Below are positions 37,252-46,537 of a stretch of 64,000 nt of DNA, in pieces; positions within the stretch are counted from its first letter, which is position 1; each line of letters starts with the position of its first letter. Source of the stretch: Pedobacter zeae (lineage in GTDB: Bacteria > Bacteroidota > Bacteroidia > Sphingobacteriales > Sphingobacteriaceae). Both the position numbers and the translations under genes were made by a program. The stretch lies in the NCBI RefSeq assembly GCF_014196715.1, contig NZ_JACIEF010000001.1:1346872-1410871 (forward strand). Reading direction: 5' to 3'. A model generated the notes under the pieces. It had not been told where the DNA came from and ran no database searches. It saw only the letters and a list, made by a program, of their open reading frames with translations.

Positions 37252-39462
37252 TTATTTTACTTCCACAAACTTCAACACCACACTTGTCCGGTTATTGTTT
37301 ACTATTGGGTTAAACCCAACTTTCATTAAAAAATCGCCGGTATAAACTTTAGTGCTGTCAATTGGCGATTTAGTGCCAGGAAATAAGTTAATCTCTTCGA
37401 TCCGATATTTTTTAGTAGCATCCAAACCATTTAATTTAACCGGATATTTACTGCTCTCGTCATAACGGTAATTCACGAGGTAGTTGAAAATTACCCCCTC
37501 CGTTCTCTGCTCATTTATGTATAATATGGAGGCCAGGTTTCCGGTGCGGGGATTGGCCAAACGGTACTGTTCGCCCTGCCATATAATGGCTTTCACGTCA
37601 TTATAGTTTTTAATGGCCATCTGGCAGAACTCAAGTTCTTTTTCGGGCAATTTACTCACCACAATATCAAAACCCAGTTTACCCATCATGGCTACATCAG
37701 TCCGGAATTTAATCGGTTGTTTGCCCCAATCGGTAACATGGTTAGCACTGCTGATTGCCGGATAGAAATAAGAATATTCCCACTGTATAAATATCCTTTC
37801 CAGGGGGTCGGTATTATCGCTGGGCCAAAATTCGGTAAAATACTGAAGGGCTGCATAATCTACCCTGCCGCCTCCTCCGGAGCACAACATCATGGGTACG
37901 GTCGGGTACTTAGCACGGATCCGTTGTAAAACACGGTATAATCCCCGAACGTAATCGATATAAAAATGCGATTGATTTTTTAAATGCGCAGAATAAGCGT
38001 TATAAATCACCGCGTTACAATCCCATTTGATATAAGCCAGTTCCGGATTTTTGGCAAACAGATCGTCAACAACGCTGAAAACGAAATCCTGTACTTTCGG
38101 ATTCGAGAGATCAAGTTCCAACTGGTTTCTGAAATAATATTCTTCACGGTTGGGTTGTTTTACTACCCAATCAGGATGTTTTTCATATAGTTCGCTTTTA
38201 GGGTTCACCATTTCGGGTTCGATCCAGATCCCGAACCTGGTTCCAACCTTATCTGCTTCCTTTACCAGCGAAGCGATACCATTAGGTAGCTTCTTTTTGT
38301 TTTCCTGCCAATCGCCCAAGCCTGCACGGTCATTATCCCGCGGATATTTATTCCCGAACCATCCATCATCCAATAAAAAGAAATCGACGCCCAGCTTTTT
38401 GGTATCTTTCAATAATTCGGCCAGTTTTTGTTCGTTAAAATCGAAATAAGTAGCCTCCCAATTGTTTAAGAGGGTTAGCCGGCTGCCTTTACCGTCTAAT
38501 ATTTTATAGTTTCGTGCCCAGTTTTGCAGTTTCCTGCTTGCATCGCCTTTTCCATGGTCAGAAAAAGTATATAAAAAGGCCGGTGTGGCAAAAACCTCTC
38601 CCGGTTTTAAACTGTAAGGCGAAGCATAATTGTTCATCCCTGCAATAATGCGCAGGTTATCCTGATAATCGAGTTCCAGATCGATCTTGAAATTACCGCT
38701 CCACTCCAATGCACCATATAAAACATTACCCTCGTTCTCTCCGGCAGGTTTATCCATCGAAATCATAAAAACAGACGGCTGGAAAAGGTTGGCCCTGGTA
38801 CCCAACTTGCTGTCTAACGTTTTAATCCCATGGGTAATTTCACTTTGTTCAGGCTGCATTTCCTTTGCCCAATCGCCATGATACTGGTTCAGCCAAAAAT
38901 GTGGCGATTTTAAGTGTAGGTTTGCTGACGCATATTTATGCAGTACCACATTACCTTTTTCGCTGTGTTTAATTTCCGTCCACTGCTCTATTACATCCTG
39001 TTTGTAAAAAGATTTGTAAAACAAGGTTACTTCAAAGTTGTAAACCGGGTCTTTTAGCCTGATTTTTAGCAGGCTCACATTATCATCAATTGAGCTAACC
39101 GTATGATCTATATATTTCAGATCAAGCGAATTATTGCCATCGGCATGGGTAACACTAATGGCCGGCTCTACCAGGTTTCTTGTTCCGGATGGTGTATAAA
39201 CTGAATTTAACTGGCCGGTATAATCTTCTGTTTGTTTGTACTGCCCACTAACCTGTGCGTATTCTTCTTTATTGGCGAGTTTTTTTCCAAAAAATATGGT
39301 GTTTACATCTTTTTTTGCATTGGCCTGTAAAACCAGGGCATTGTTCGCGGTTTCGATGGGGATGATGGTTTGCGCATTTAGCTTGGTCAGGGCCAAGAGC
39401 GAAAGGGCAATGGCCCATGCGCCCTGCCTGATGTAGCCTGTAGATTGATCTGATCTTTTCAT
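37252..39462 (-). CDS. Alpha-galactosidase, GH36 (last gene of PUL 2)
   Basis: About 736 residues from the ATG at 39462, which precedes a signal peptide (GYIRQGAWAIALSLLALTKL, NAQ). ATGs at 39483 and 39552 are in frame, but the latter lies inside the upstream gene. GH36 supersandwich N-domain, then the barrel: FFLLDDGWFG, GIWIEPEMVN, nucleophile D481 in YIKWDCN, CSGGGGRVDY and acid/base D549 in PSDNTDP. It removes terminal alpha-galactose with retention. It is downstream of another clan GH-D enzyme, so the locus carries two alpha-galactosidase-like enzymes. Confidence 0.93.
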   Translation of the reverse strand: MKRSDQSTGYIRQGAWAIALSLLALTKLNAQTIIPIETANNALVLQANAKKDVNTIFFGKKLANKEEYAQVSGQYKQTEDYTGQLNSVYTPSGTRNLVEPAISVTHADGNNSLDLKYIDHTVSSIDDNVSLLKIRLKDPVYNFEVTLFYKSFYKQDVIEQWTEIKHSEKGNVVLHKYASANLHLKSPHFWLNQYHGDWAKEMQPEQSEITHGIKTLDSKLGTRANLFQPSVFMISMDKPAGENEGNVLYGALEWSGNFKIDLELDYQDNLRIIAGMNNYASPYSLKPGEVFATPAFLYTFSDHGKGDASRKLQNWARNYKILDGKGSRLTLLNNWEATYFDFNEQKLAELLKDTKKLGVDFFLLDDGWFGNKYPRDNDRAGLGDWQENKKKLPNGIASLVKEADKVGTRFGIWIEPEMVNPKSELYEKHPDWVVKQPNREEYYFRNQLELDLSNPKVQDFVFSVVDDLFAKNPELAYIKWDCNAVIYNAYSAHLKNQSHFYIDYVRGLYRVLQRIRAKYPTVPMMLCSGGGGRVDYAALQYFTEFWPSDNTDPLERIFIQWEYSYFYPAISSANHVTDWGKQPIKFRTDVAMMGKLGFDIVVSKLPEKELEFCQMAIKNYNDVKAIIWQGEQYRLANPRTGNLASILYINEQRTEGVIFNYLVNYRYDESSKYPVKLNGLDATKKYRIEEINLFPGTKSPIDSTKVYTGDFLMKVGFNPIVNNNRTSVVLKFVEVK

Positions 39463-39517
39463 CTTTGTCTTCAATAGTATCATGTGTATTTTTTTGTAGA
39501 TAGTGGGTTCATAAAGA

Positions 39518-41560
39518 TTATTTTTCGGGCATAATTTTAAGAATAAGGGCATCTTTTCCAGCCAGATTGATGGTTTGGTTGTTTTTAAAAGCTGCTGTTT
39601 TCTGGTTAATCAGGTTTTGGGCATGATATTGCTTATTTGCTTTCAAACCAATCCTCGAAAAATCGACAGTAAGATATTTTGCCTCCTCGCCATAATTAAA
39701 TGCGGCCAGGTATTTCACACTACCAAGGTCTTTTACAAATAATTGCGAAGCCGATTTCCCCTTGTTCCCTTCAACCGGAACAAATGCTTTTCCATCCTCC
39801 AGGATCTTTAAAATTTCGGTTTGATTTAATAATCGCTGTGCCGTACTTGTCCATTTCCCCTCGCGCGAAAAATCATCACCTGTAATACAGGTGCCCGTTA
39901 CAATGGCAGATAAAAACCTGGCGGTGTTTTCGCCATCTGATTGATCAGAAAAAACCACATGATCGGCATCGATATAATCGTACAAGTAACTTTGCCACCA
40001 GCCATTGCTCACGCTGTTTAAAGTATATTCGGTATCTTTTATCGATTTAAAGGCATCACAGGCAATGCGGCGAACGTGTACGTAACGGCCAGAAGCCAGG
40101 TTTGGTGAAATGGCTGCGTAAACCAGCATTTTACCATCAAGCTGTTTCAATAAAAATTCCATACCGGTTTTATAAGCCTGCATCCCGGTTGTAATTTTAG
40201 GATCAAAAAAATGATCCGATTCTATGGCCGCATGGCCCAAAAAATCAATCTTGATCATTTCGAAACCACATTCCTTAAACTTATTAATTACGGTTGCAAT
40301 ACGCTGCCGTGTACCCGGATGTGTAGGGTCTAATGCCCTTGCACCATCTATATCGTGGTAACCGGTACTCACTTTCGTCCACAACTCACCAAAAGTGTAA
40401 TCTGTTCCTTCAGCTTTGCGGTTACCTCCCCCGGCAAAACCCCAATCAACAAAAGGTGCCCAGTAAATACCCGGCTTTAATCCTTTTGATTTGGTATGAT
40501 CGGCAAAGGCTTTCAATTTGGAATAATCGCCCACCAAACCACCTTTTAGCAGGTTGTCCCAATACGAATCAAGATCGATATAAGCCACTCCCCCGCTCCT
40601 GAAACTTTTCAGGCTGTCGGCAAAAAAATCGCTTACCTGATTGGCTTTTTCGAGTGTGATTTTCTCCTGCATGGCACCCCAGCTGTTCCAGCCTACAGGC
40701 GTGGCATTATTCCAGTTAAAAATGATGGGTGGTTCCGAAATCCTGTTTAGTTTAGCGTAGGTTTCCATACCCCAACGCCAATCATCAAAAGCACCGAAAA
40801 ATACTTTCGCCGAACTTACCGAATTGCCCTTTAAATAACCATGCGCAATTTTATCGCGGGTAATACTTTGTTCTGTGTAACCGCAAATGGTCTTTATACT
40901 GATCTTTTTATCGCTATCCATGGTGGTTATAACGCCCGTTTTCCAGTTGCTATGCTCAATAGAACCGATCACAAGACCTTTTCGCGATTGGTCGTGATAT
41001 AAAGCCGTTACCTCTGCACTTGGGTTGCTTACGTTGGCTATCAAAGGCACGGTATTATAAGAAATGAAGGTATCATTATCAAAAGGGACAAATAAACTGA
41101 CAGGCACATTAGCATGTTCCTGATCGATCAGGTTTCCGAATAGGGGAACGATATGGTTAATGGATAAATCAGCACCGTTCAGGATCAGATTCATCATGAA
41201 ATAATCTTTACCGCTATAGGTATAAAATACCTGTAACATCTCCGGCAGGCCAGTTTGTTTCAACAGAAAAATGTGTTTAAATCCATTACCAAAACCATCC
41301 TTAACAGCCTGTTTACGGTAAGTAATTTCTTTGTAATCCTTAGAGCTGAACAGTTTTTTCTGGTATTCGGCCTGCGAAAAGGCTCTTAATAACAATGGCT
41401 TCGCCCCATTCACAACATTAAAAGTACCGGTTTTAAGATTATACTCTATTTTTCCTGCCTTACCAAAACCGATAATAATTGCCGAAGCTGGTTTGGGGCA
41501 AAGGAATAACAGGCTTAAAATGAAGAACGTTTGATGCCTGAATAAAAATCTAACAATCAT
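39518..41560 (-). CDS. Clan GH-D glycosidase, alpha-galactosidase-like
   Basis: 680 residues with a signal peptide (about 1-27, FFILSLLFLCPKPASA). An N-terminal beta-sandwich precedes a barrel with the clan GH-D look: PVGWNSWGAM, GVAYIDLDSYWD, GLKPGIYWAPFVDW, and a nucleophile candidate D439 in FEMIKIDFLGH. The arrangement falls between GH27 and GH36, and the later FKSIKDTEYTLNSVSNGWWQ differs from classical GH36, so the substrate may be alpha-galactose or alpha-N-acetylgalactosamine. It starts 6 bp downstream of the GH95 gene. Enzyme class is firm; the family number is not. Confidence 0.8.
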   Translation of the reverse strand: MIVRFLFRHQTFFILSLLFLCPKPASAIIIGFGKAGKIEYNLKTGTFNVVNGAKPLLLRAFSQAEYQKKLFSSKDYKEITYRKQAVKDGFGNGFKHIFLLKQTGLPEMLQVFYTYSGKDYFMMNLILNGADLSINHIVPLFGNLIDQEHANVPVSLFVPFDNDTFISYNTVPLIANVSNPSAEVTALYHDQSRKGLVIGSIEHSNWKTGVITTMDSDKKISIKTICGYTEQSITRDKIAHGYLKGNSVSSAKVFFGAFDDWRWGMETYAKLNRISEPPIIFNWNNATPVGWNSWGAMQEKITLEKANQVSDFFADSLKSFRSGGVAYIDLDSYWDNLLKGGLVGDYSKLKAFADHTKSKGLKPGIYWAPFVDWGFAGGGNRKAEGTDYTFGELWTKVSTGYHDIDGARALDPTHPGTRQRIATVINKFKECGFEMIKIDFLGHAAIESDHFFDPKITTGMQAYKTGMEFLLKQLDGKMLVYAAISPNLASGRYVHVRRIACDAFKSIKDTEYTLNSVSNGWWQSYLYDYIDADHVVFSDQSDGENTARFLSAIVTGTCITGDDFSREGKWTSTAQRLLNQTEILKILEDGKAFVPVEGNKGKSASQLFVKDLGSVKYLAAFNYGEEAKYLTVDFSRIGLKANKQYHAQNLINQKTAAFKNNQTINLAGKDALILKIMPEK

Positions 41561-41566
41561 GTATCA

Positions 41567-43900
41567 CTAAAATTTAACCGAAGTTATGGTTCTTTCTTTT
41601 CCGTTTATTTTAACTTTTACCTTTTGCGGAACCGTTGAAGCTATTTTATAGGAGGTGATTTTACCATCTTTCCATTTCATATCAACAGTAAAATTGCCCC
41701 TTGCTTTTAAGCCCTTAATTTCGCCAAAAGCTTTCCAGGCATCCGGGATGGCAGGCAAGAGTTCGATATAACCGTCATGACTCTGGATCAGCATTTCGGC
41801 AATGGCCGCAGTGGCACCAAAGTTCCCATCAATCTGGAACGGTGGTCCTGCCGATAACATATTGGGATAAACACCGCCACCGGCACCGTAATTGATATCG
41901 GTGCGTAAAGTGGGCTTTAAAATTTCCCTAAAGAGCTTAAATGCCCGGTTTCCATCCTGTAACCTTGCCCAAAATAACTGTTTATAAGCAATCGACCAAC
42001 TTGGACCATCGTCACCCCTAACTTCGAGTGTTTTTTTGGCTGCTTCGGCTAGTGCAGGGGTTGAATTTGGTGTAATTAAACCTGCCGGATAAACGCCGTA
42101 CAAATGGGAAATGTGGCGGTGTTGAGGATCGGTTTCCTTATAATCTTCCAGCCATTCCTGTATACGCCCGTCTTTACTGATTACGCCTACCGGTGGGATC
42201 GATTTTAGTTTTTCCTGCAACGACGCACTAAAAGCAGCATCAACTTTGAGCAGCCTGGCCGCAGTGATGACATGATTAAAAAGTTCCCGAACGATCTGGT
42301 TATCAATGGTTGGACCCATCGAAATACTCGCCGTTTTTCCATTGGGCAGGTAAAATGTATTCTCGGGCGAAACCGATGGCGAGGTAACCAGCCAGCCAGT
42401 TTTTGGATCTTTGATCAAGGCACTTTGATAAAATGCAGCCGATCCTTTCAAAACCGGGTAAATACTTTTCAGGTATTTTAAATCCCGGCTGTAAGCAAAA
42501 TGATCCCAAAGGTTGCTGCACAACCAGCCCGAACCTGCATTTGATGCACCCCATGAGGCACTTTCGCCGGGTTCGGTAAAACCCCAAACATTGGTAATCA
42601 CATGGGCAATCCAACCATCGGCATTGTAATAAGCTTTAGCGGTTTTTGCACCATGTCCGGTTAAATTCCTCACCAGTTCAGCTAAAGGAAGATTCAGCTC
42701 GGATAAATTGGCCGGTTCGATGGCCCAATGGTTCATCTGTACGTTAACATCCAGGTGGTAATCGCCATTCCACGGGGTATTAATCTGATTGGCCCATAAG
42801 CCTTGTAGATTAGGGGGTAAAAGTCCAACCCTGGTACTACTGATGCTCAAATAACGCCCAAATTGAAAAAACAAGGCGCTCAACGAAACATCATTTTTGT
42901 AATCTTTATAGAAATGATCCAGCCTTACATCTGTAGGTAATTTGGCCGCCTCACCTTCGCCAAGATTGATCGTTAAACGGTTAAACAGTTTGCCAAAGTT
43001 TGCGCTGTGCCTGGCCAGTTCCCCGGCGTAAGTTTTCTCCTTTGCTTCCTTTAACACTTTCTTCACCCTAGCTTCAAAATCGGTATGCTTAAAATCAGTT
43101 TCGGCTGCAACATAAACAATAATTTCTGTGGCATCTTTTATTTTCAGGTTATTGCCTTCAGTGGTAAGCGAACCGTCTTTCAATTTAGTGGTTATACGGC
43201 TGGTGTACTTCATACCTTTTCCATCTGTACCGTTATCCAATTGGCCGAACATTAACAACTCGTTGCCCTGGGTGGCCAGGGTTGCTTTTTCCGGCCGGTT
43301 GATGGAAATGTTGCAGTTTAGTTTTTTAGGCTGATCGGCTGTGATGCGGATGACATCTACATCATCATCAAAACTGCAGAAATATTCTCTTTTATATTTT
43401 ACGCCATTGAGTATAAATTCGGTTGTGGCTACGGCTTTATCCAGTGATAAAGTTCTTTTATAAGCTTCAGGTTTTACCTCTTTACTGCCCGGATATTCAT
43501 AATCGAGCTGCAAGTTACCCAATGTTTGGTATTTACCCCAGGTTGCCCCTCCGGAGCCTTGCCCCCTGCAAACAAAATCGCGGTTAACCAATTCCTGCGC
43601 TTCGTCATTTTTGCCCTCCAAGATCAATTGCCTGATTTTCGGTAGGCTTTTATAGGCTTCATAATTGTTGGCATCCTGTTTACCACCGCTCCATAAGGTA
43701 ATGTTGTTTAGCACAATATTTTCTTTCGTAATGCCACCATCCGGTGTCATGCCGAGCTTACCATTACCCAACGGCAGGGTTTCTTCCCAGATTCTGGCAG
43801 GTTTATCGTACCAGAGTACCAATGGCTTTTGCTGGGCCGAGGTGTATTCACCTATAAAAAACGAGAGTAGCGAAAAAATAATCAGTTGTTTCTTATACAT
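41567..43900 (-). CDS. Alpha-L-fucosidase, GH95
   Basis: 777 residues with a signal peptide (about 1-22, LIIFSLLSFFIGEYTSAQ). N-terminal beta domain with WEETLPLGNGKLGM and NNITLWSGG, then the (alpha/alpha)6 barrel with LQGLWANQINTPWNGDYHLD followed by VNVQMNHWAIEP (the paired Asn residues of the active site), the acid in IQEWLEDYKE, RHISHLYGVYP, and QIDGNFGATAAIAEML. GH95 enzymes mostly remove alpha-1,2-linked fucose with inversion, as from H-type glycans; a few act on alpha-L-galactose. With the two alpha-galactosidase-like genes it points to Fuc/Gal-capped chains. Confidence 0.93.
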   Translation of the reverse strand: MYKKQLIIFSLLSFFIGEYTSAQQKPLVLWYDKPARIWEETLPLGNGKLGMTPDGGITKENIVLNNITLWSGGKQDANNYEAYKSLPKIRQLILEGKNDEAQELVNRDFVCRGQGSGGATWGKYQTLGNLQLDYEYPGSKEVKPEAYKRTLSLDKAVATTEFILNGVKYKREYFCSFDDDVDVIRITADQPKKLNCNISINRPEKATLATQGNELLMFGQLDNGTDGKGMKYTSRITTKLKDGSLTTEGNNLKIKDATEIIVYVAAETDFKHTDFEARVKKVLKEAKEKTYAGELARHSANFGKLFNRLTINLGEGEAAKLPTDVRLDHFYKDYKNDVSLSALFFQFGRYLSISSTRVGLLPPNLQGLWANQINTPWNGDYHLDVNVQMNHWAIEPANLSELNLPLAELVRNLTGHGAKTAKAYYNADGWIAHVITNVWGFTEPGESASWGASNAGSGWLCSNLWDHFAYSRDLKYLKSIYPVLKGSAAFYQSALIKDPKTGWLVTSPSVSPENTFYLPNGKTASISMGPTIDNQIVRELFNHVITAARLLKVDAAFSASLQEKLKSIPPVGVISKDGRIQEWLEDYKETDPQHRHISHLYGVYPAGLITPNSTPALAEAAKKTLEVRGDDGPSWSIAYKQLFWARLQDGNRAFKLFREILKPTLRTDINYGAGGGVYPNMLSAGPPFQIDGNFGATAAIAEMLIQSHDGYIELLPAIPDAWKAFGEIKGLKARGNFTVDMKWKDGKITSYKIASTVPQKVKVKINGKERTITSVKF

Positions 43901-44030
43901 TTTTCATTTGTGTGTTGTACTATATGTGTTGGATCCGATTCATTCAGCGCTGTCATCTCCGACTGGAATCAAGTGAAATACCTGCCTATAGCGAGATTTA
44001 TGGCGCCCTATTAATCGAATCCAATTACAT

Positions 44031-45251
44031 TTACTGCTTGTTCCAGAACCTGAGCTCGCTCATATTGCTATAATTGCCATCTCCAGTAGTTACATGTTTA
44101 ATCCTGATGCGAATATAACGAATCGGTTTACCTCCGTTATCTAATTCGGAAGTAAAGGCATTTTTGCCATCATCCGATCTGATCACGTCTTTTAATAGCG
44201 TCCAGCCTTTACTGGTGGCCTCGGCTGGCCAACCGCTATTACTTGCCGGCAAGGTAGTGGCTGCATTGGTTAAATCGGCAATGCCCCAAACCTCAAAGCG
44301 ATCAGGATTATTACAGCAATCGCGGCCGGTTTCTTCAATGCGCGATAAATTATTATAAACCTTACCTAAATCGAAAGTAATCACATGTGGCATACCGCTA
44401 TTGCCTGAACTGTGGAAGATATTCGGATAACCCTGCGGACCAACGCTCCCATCCCATAACTTGCTGATACTTGTACCCGATTCGTAGGTTTGTGCATCAC
44501 CAGGCAAACGTACTTCTGCAAAAAGCGACCTGTCGCAGAGTACATAAGTGAAAATTTGAGGAAAAGTAGAAAAATCAGTTACTGAAAATATGTCTAAAGA
44601 ACCTTTACCGGGAATATAAGATGACTTATACAATATGCTGGTCCCAGCCTTATAATCCGGAAGTGTAATGGCGGTATCCTTAGGCAAAAGGATTTTATCC
44701 ACGCTGGCACCCGCTGTATTGGTGTACCTCACTATAGTATTGATGTTGATGGTATCGGGTGTATTAAAATTTAACTGTACCGATCCATTACTATTTACTA
44801 CATAAGGGTTTGTGGCATTGTAGGGCCTGTTTAACAAACCTGATTGGTATAACGGACCAAAAACCCTAACATTTCTGGCTTCGATCGGAATTGATTTATG
44901 CCCCTGTGCATCATAAGAATAAACCGTAAAAGTGTAAGTATACTCTTTTAAATTGGGGATGGTTACTTTCATGGTATCAAGCGGATTGTGCGTAGTGGCA
45001 TTAACCACTACCGAATCGGCATTGTTGTTCCAATACACCACATATTTGGTTACACTCGGGTCGGGACTTGTATTCCACCACAGAGCTGTTCTTAAATTAC
45101 CCGGTTTGGTTATAATATTGGCTACCCGGCCCGGATAAACGATCTCGCCGTCTTTTAAATATTCTTTAAAAGCAAGGTCATCTTTGGTACAGCTGATGAT
45201 TACTGTTATCAGCAGTAATAGCAGGCCACTGATTTTATATATACTTTTCAT
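44031..45251 (-). CDS. Surface lipoprotein with DUF4998-like and discoidin-like domains
   Basis: 406 residues. Lipobox C21 (TVIISCTKDD). The N-terminal ~120 residues (YPGRVANIITKPGNLRTALW, followed by WNTSPDPSVTKYVVYW) form a fibronectin-like domain of the DUF4998 type; the C-terminal ~150 residues (TYESGTSISKLWDGSVGP, HVITFDLGKVYNNLSRIE, RYIRIRIKHVT, NMSELRFW) form a discoidin/F5-8C-like jelly roll of the DUF5000 type. Such proteins follow SusCD in many PULs and bind carbohydrate at the surface. It sits between the other discoidin-type lipoprotein (33 bp) and GH95 (130 bp). Confidence 0.8.
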   Translation of the reverse strand: MKSIYKISGLLLLLITVIISCTKDDLAFKEYLKDGEIVYPGRVANIITKPGNLRTALWWNTSPDPSVTKYVVYWNNNADSVVVNATTHNPLDTMKVTIPNLKEYTYTFTVYSYDAQGHKSIPIEARNVRVFGPLYQSGLLNRPYNATNPYVVNSNGSVQLNFNTPDTININTIVRYTNTAGASVDKILLPKDTAITLPDYKAGTSILYKSSYIPGKGSLDIFSVTDFSTFPQIFTYVLCDRSLFAEVRLPGDAQTYESGTSISKLWDGSVGPQGYPNIFHSSGNSGMPHVITFDLGKVYNNLSRIEETGRDCCNNPDRFEVWGIADLTNAATTLPASNSGWPAEATSKGWTLLKDVIRSDDGKNAFTSELDNGGKPIRYIRIRIKHVTTGDGNYSNMSELRFWNKQ

Positions 45252-45284
45252 ATCTGAAAATTTATCTTTTTAAATTATCATTAA

Positions 45285-46529
45285 CTATCGGGGATCGCCA
45301 TAAAAAGCCATTTCCATGGCATGTGCAAAAGTACCGTTAGACCACGTGGTGCTTACCGAGAGCCGGATATAGCGCACTTTAGGGTTGGTTAACGGGAAGT
45401 TGAAACTTACGCCTGCTTTTACAAAATCGTTATCGGCCGTGGTATGCGCTACGGGTGTTGCGCCCGACGGCGGATTAGGATAGTTATAATTACCCATATT
45501 AATCCAGTCGCCAATTACGGTACCTTCCGGAGCTGACATAGGAAGCTGCGCATCACGCGGAGCTACAGCATCAGAGCCCCAAACCGAAAATACCTTCGGA
45601 TTGCCATGGCCATAAGCAAATTTATCGCTGCCATCCGGCCTTTCCCATAAAATAAAGCGGCTTAGTTTTGCACTCACCCCCAGGCCAAAAGTGGCAATTG
45701 CAGGCATGGCTCCTCCCGGAGCAGTATGCCATCCGTTCGAGTTACCATCGGTTTTGCCATCCCACAGGTAAGGAAGATCCCAACCGTATGCAATTACACC
45801 ATCGGAAGGAAGCCTGTATTGGAAAAATTTGGTCCTATCCAATAAAGTTTCATAGAATGGGGTAATGGTTTTGTAAGTGGTATCGGATATATTGCCGAAA
45901 TTATCGGTAACATAATAGCCAATTTTTTTAGGCACAGGCGCAAAACCCCTTACCGAATAGCCAATTACCCCGGCCTTATCGTAATGCTGATCGATAACAT
46001 CAGAGGCATTGTTATCGCCAATACCAAGCAAAATAATCCCGAGGTTGCTTTTTGCCGGGTTTGTCCCGCTAATTTTGAATCCTCCAAAATCGGGTTCGGC
46101 ATTAATGGTGGGTTTTGCAAGCAGATATGGAGGCGTGTCAGGATTAACCCTTACCACCACCGGATCTGATTTAACTTCCGCCCTGCTTACGGCGTACAAC
46201 GTTACATCATAACCCTGTTTTTTTGCAAAACCATCAACTATAATCGAATCAGAATAATAACTCGATTTCGTTTCGCGGGTGGTTACACCATTTATTTTAT
46301 ACTGTGCCAGCACATACAAAAGGTTTTTCGAATTTGGCAAAGTATAGGTAATATAGGCACCGCCATTAAAGTTATCAACTTTAATATTGCTTACCACGCC
46401 AGGCTTCGTCATATCAGATGAAGAAGGATCGTTATAGCTTTCCATCTTTTTGCAGGCAGCAATACTGGCCAAAAGGGAAACGATAAGGATGAGGTAAATA
46501 CTATTTTTAATACGTTTCATATCTTTCAT
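45285..46529 (-). CDS. Surface lipoprotein with DUF4959/DUF5126/DUF5000-like domains
   Basis: 414 residues. Lipobox C26 (LLASIAACKKMESYND). An N-terminal fibronectin-type region (TKPGVVSNIKVDNFNGGAYI, YTLP) fits DUF4959; the middle (TINAEPDFGGFKISGTNP, LGIILLGIGDN) fits DUF5126; the C-terminal part (YLWDGKTDGNSNGWH, FGLGVSAKLSRFILWER, KVRYIRLSVSTTW) fits the discoidin-like DUF5000. It starts 8 bp upstream-linked to SusD. Likely a SusE-position glycan-binding protein that helps hold the ligand for SusCD; binding specificity is unknown. Confidence 0.8.
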   Translation of the reverse strand: MKDMKRIKNSIYLILIVSLLASIAACKKMESYNDPSSSDMTKPGVVSNIKVDNFNGGAYITYTLPNSKNLLYVLAQYKINGVTTRETKSSYYSDSIIVDGFAKKQGYDVTLYAVSRAEVKSDPVVVRVNPDTPPYLLAKPTINAEPDFGGFKISGTNPAKSNLGIILLGIGDNNASDVIDQHYDKAGVIGYSVRGFAPVPKKIGYYVTDNFGNISDTTYKTITPFYETLLDRTKFFQYRLPSDGVIAYGWDLPYLWDGKTDGNSNGWHTAPGGAMPAIATFGLGVSAKLSRFILWERPDGSDKFAYGHGNPKVFSVWGSDAVAPRDAQLPMSAPEGTVIGDWINMGNYNYPNPPSGATPVAHTTADNDFVKAGVSFNFPLTNPKVRYIRLSVSTTWSNGTFAHAMEMAFYGDPR

Positions 46530-46537
46530 ATTTTAAA

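Noticed and set aside
39463-39552. Start at 39552 for the GH36 gene
   Set aside because: It lies inside the upstream gene and puts 30 extra residues before an otherwise good signal peptide; the ATG at 39462 (or 39483) is preferred.
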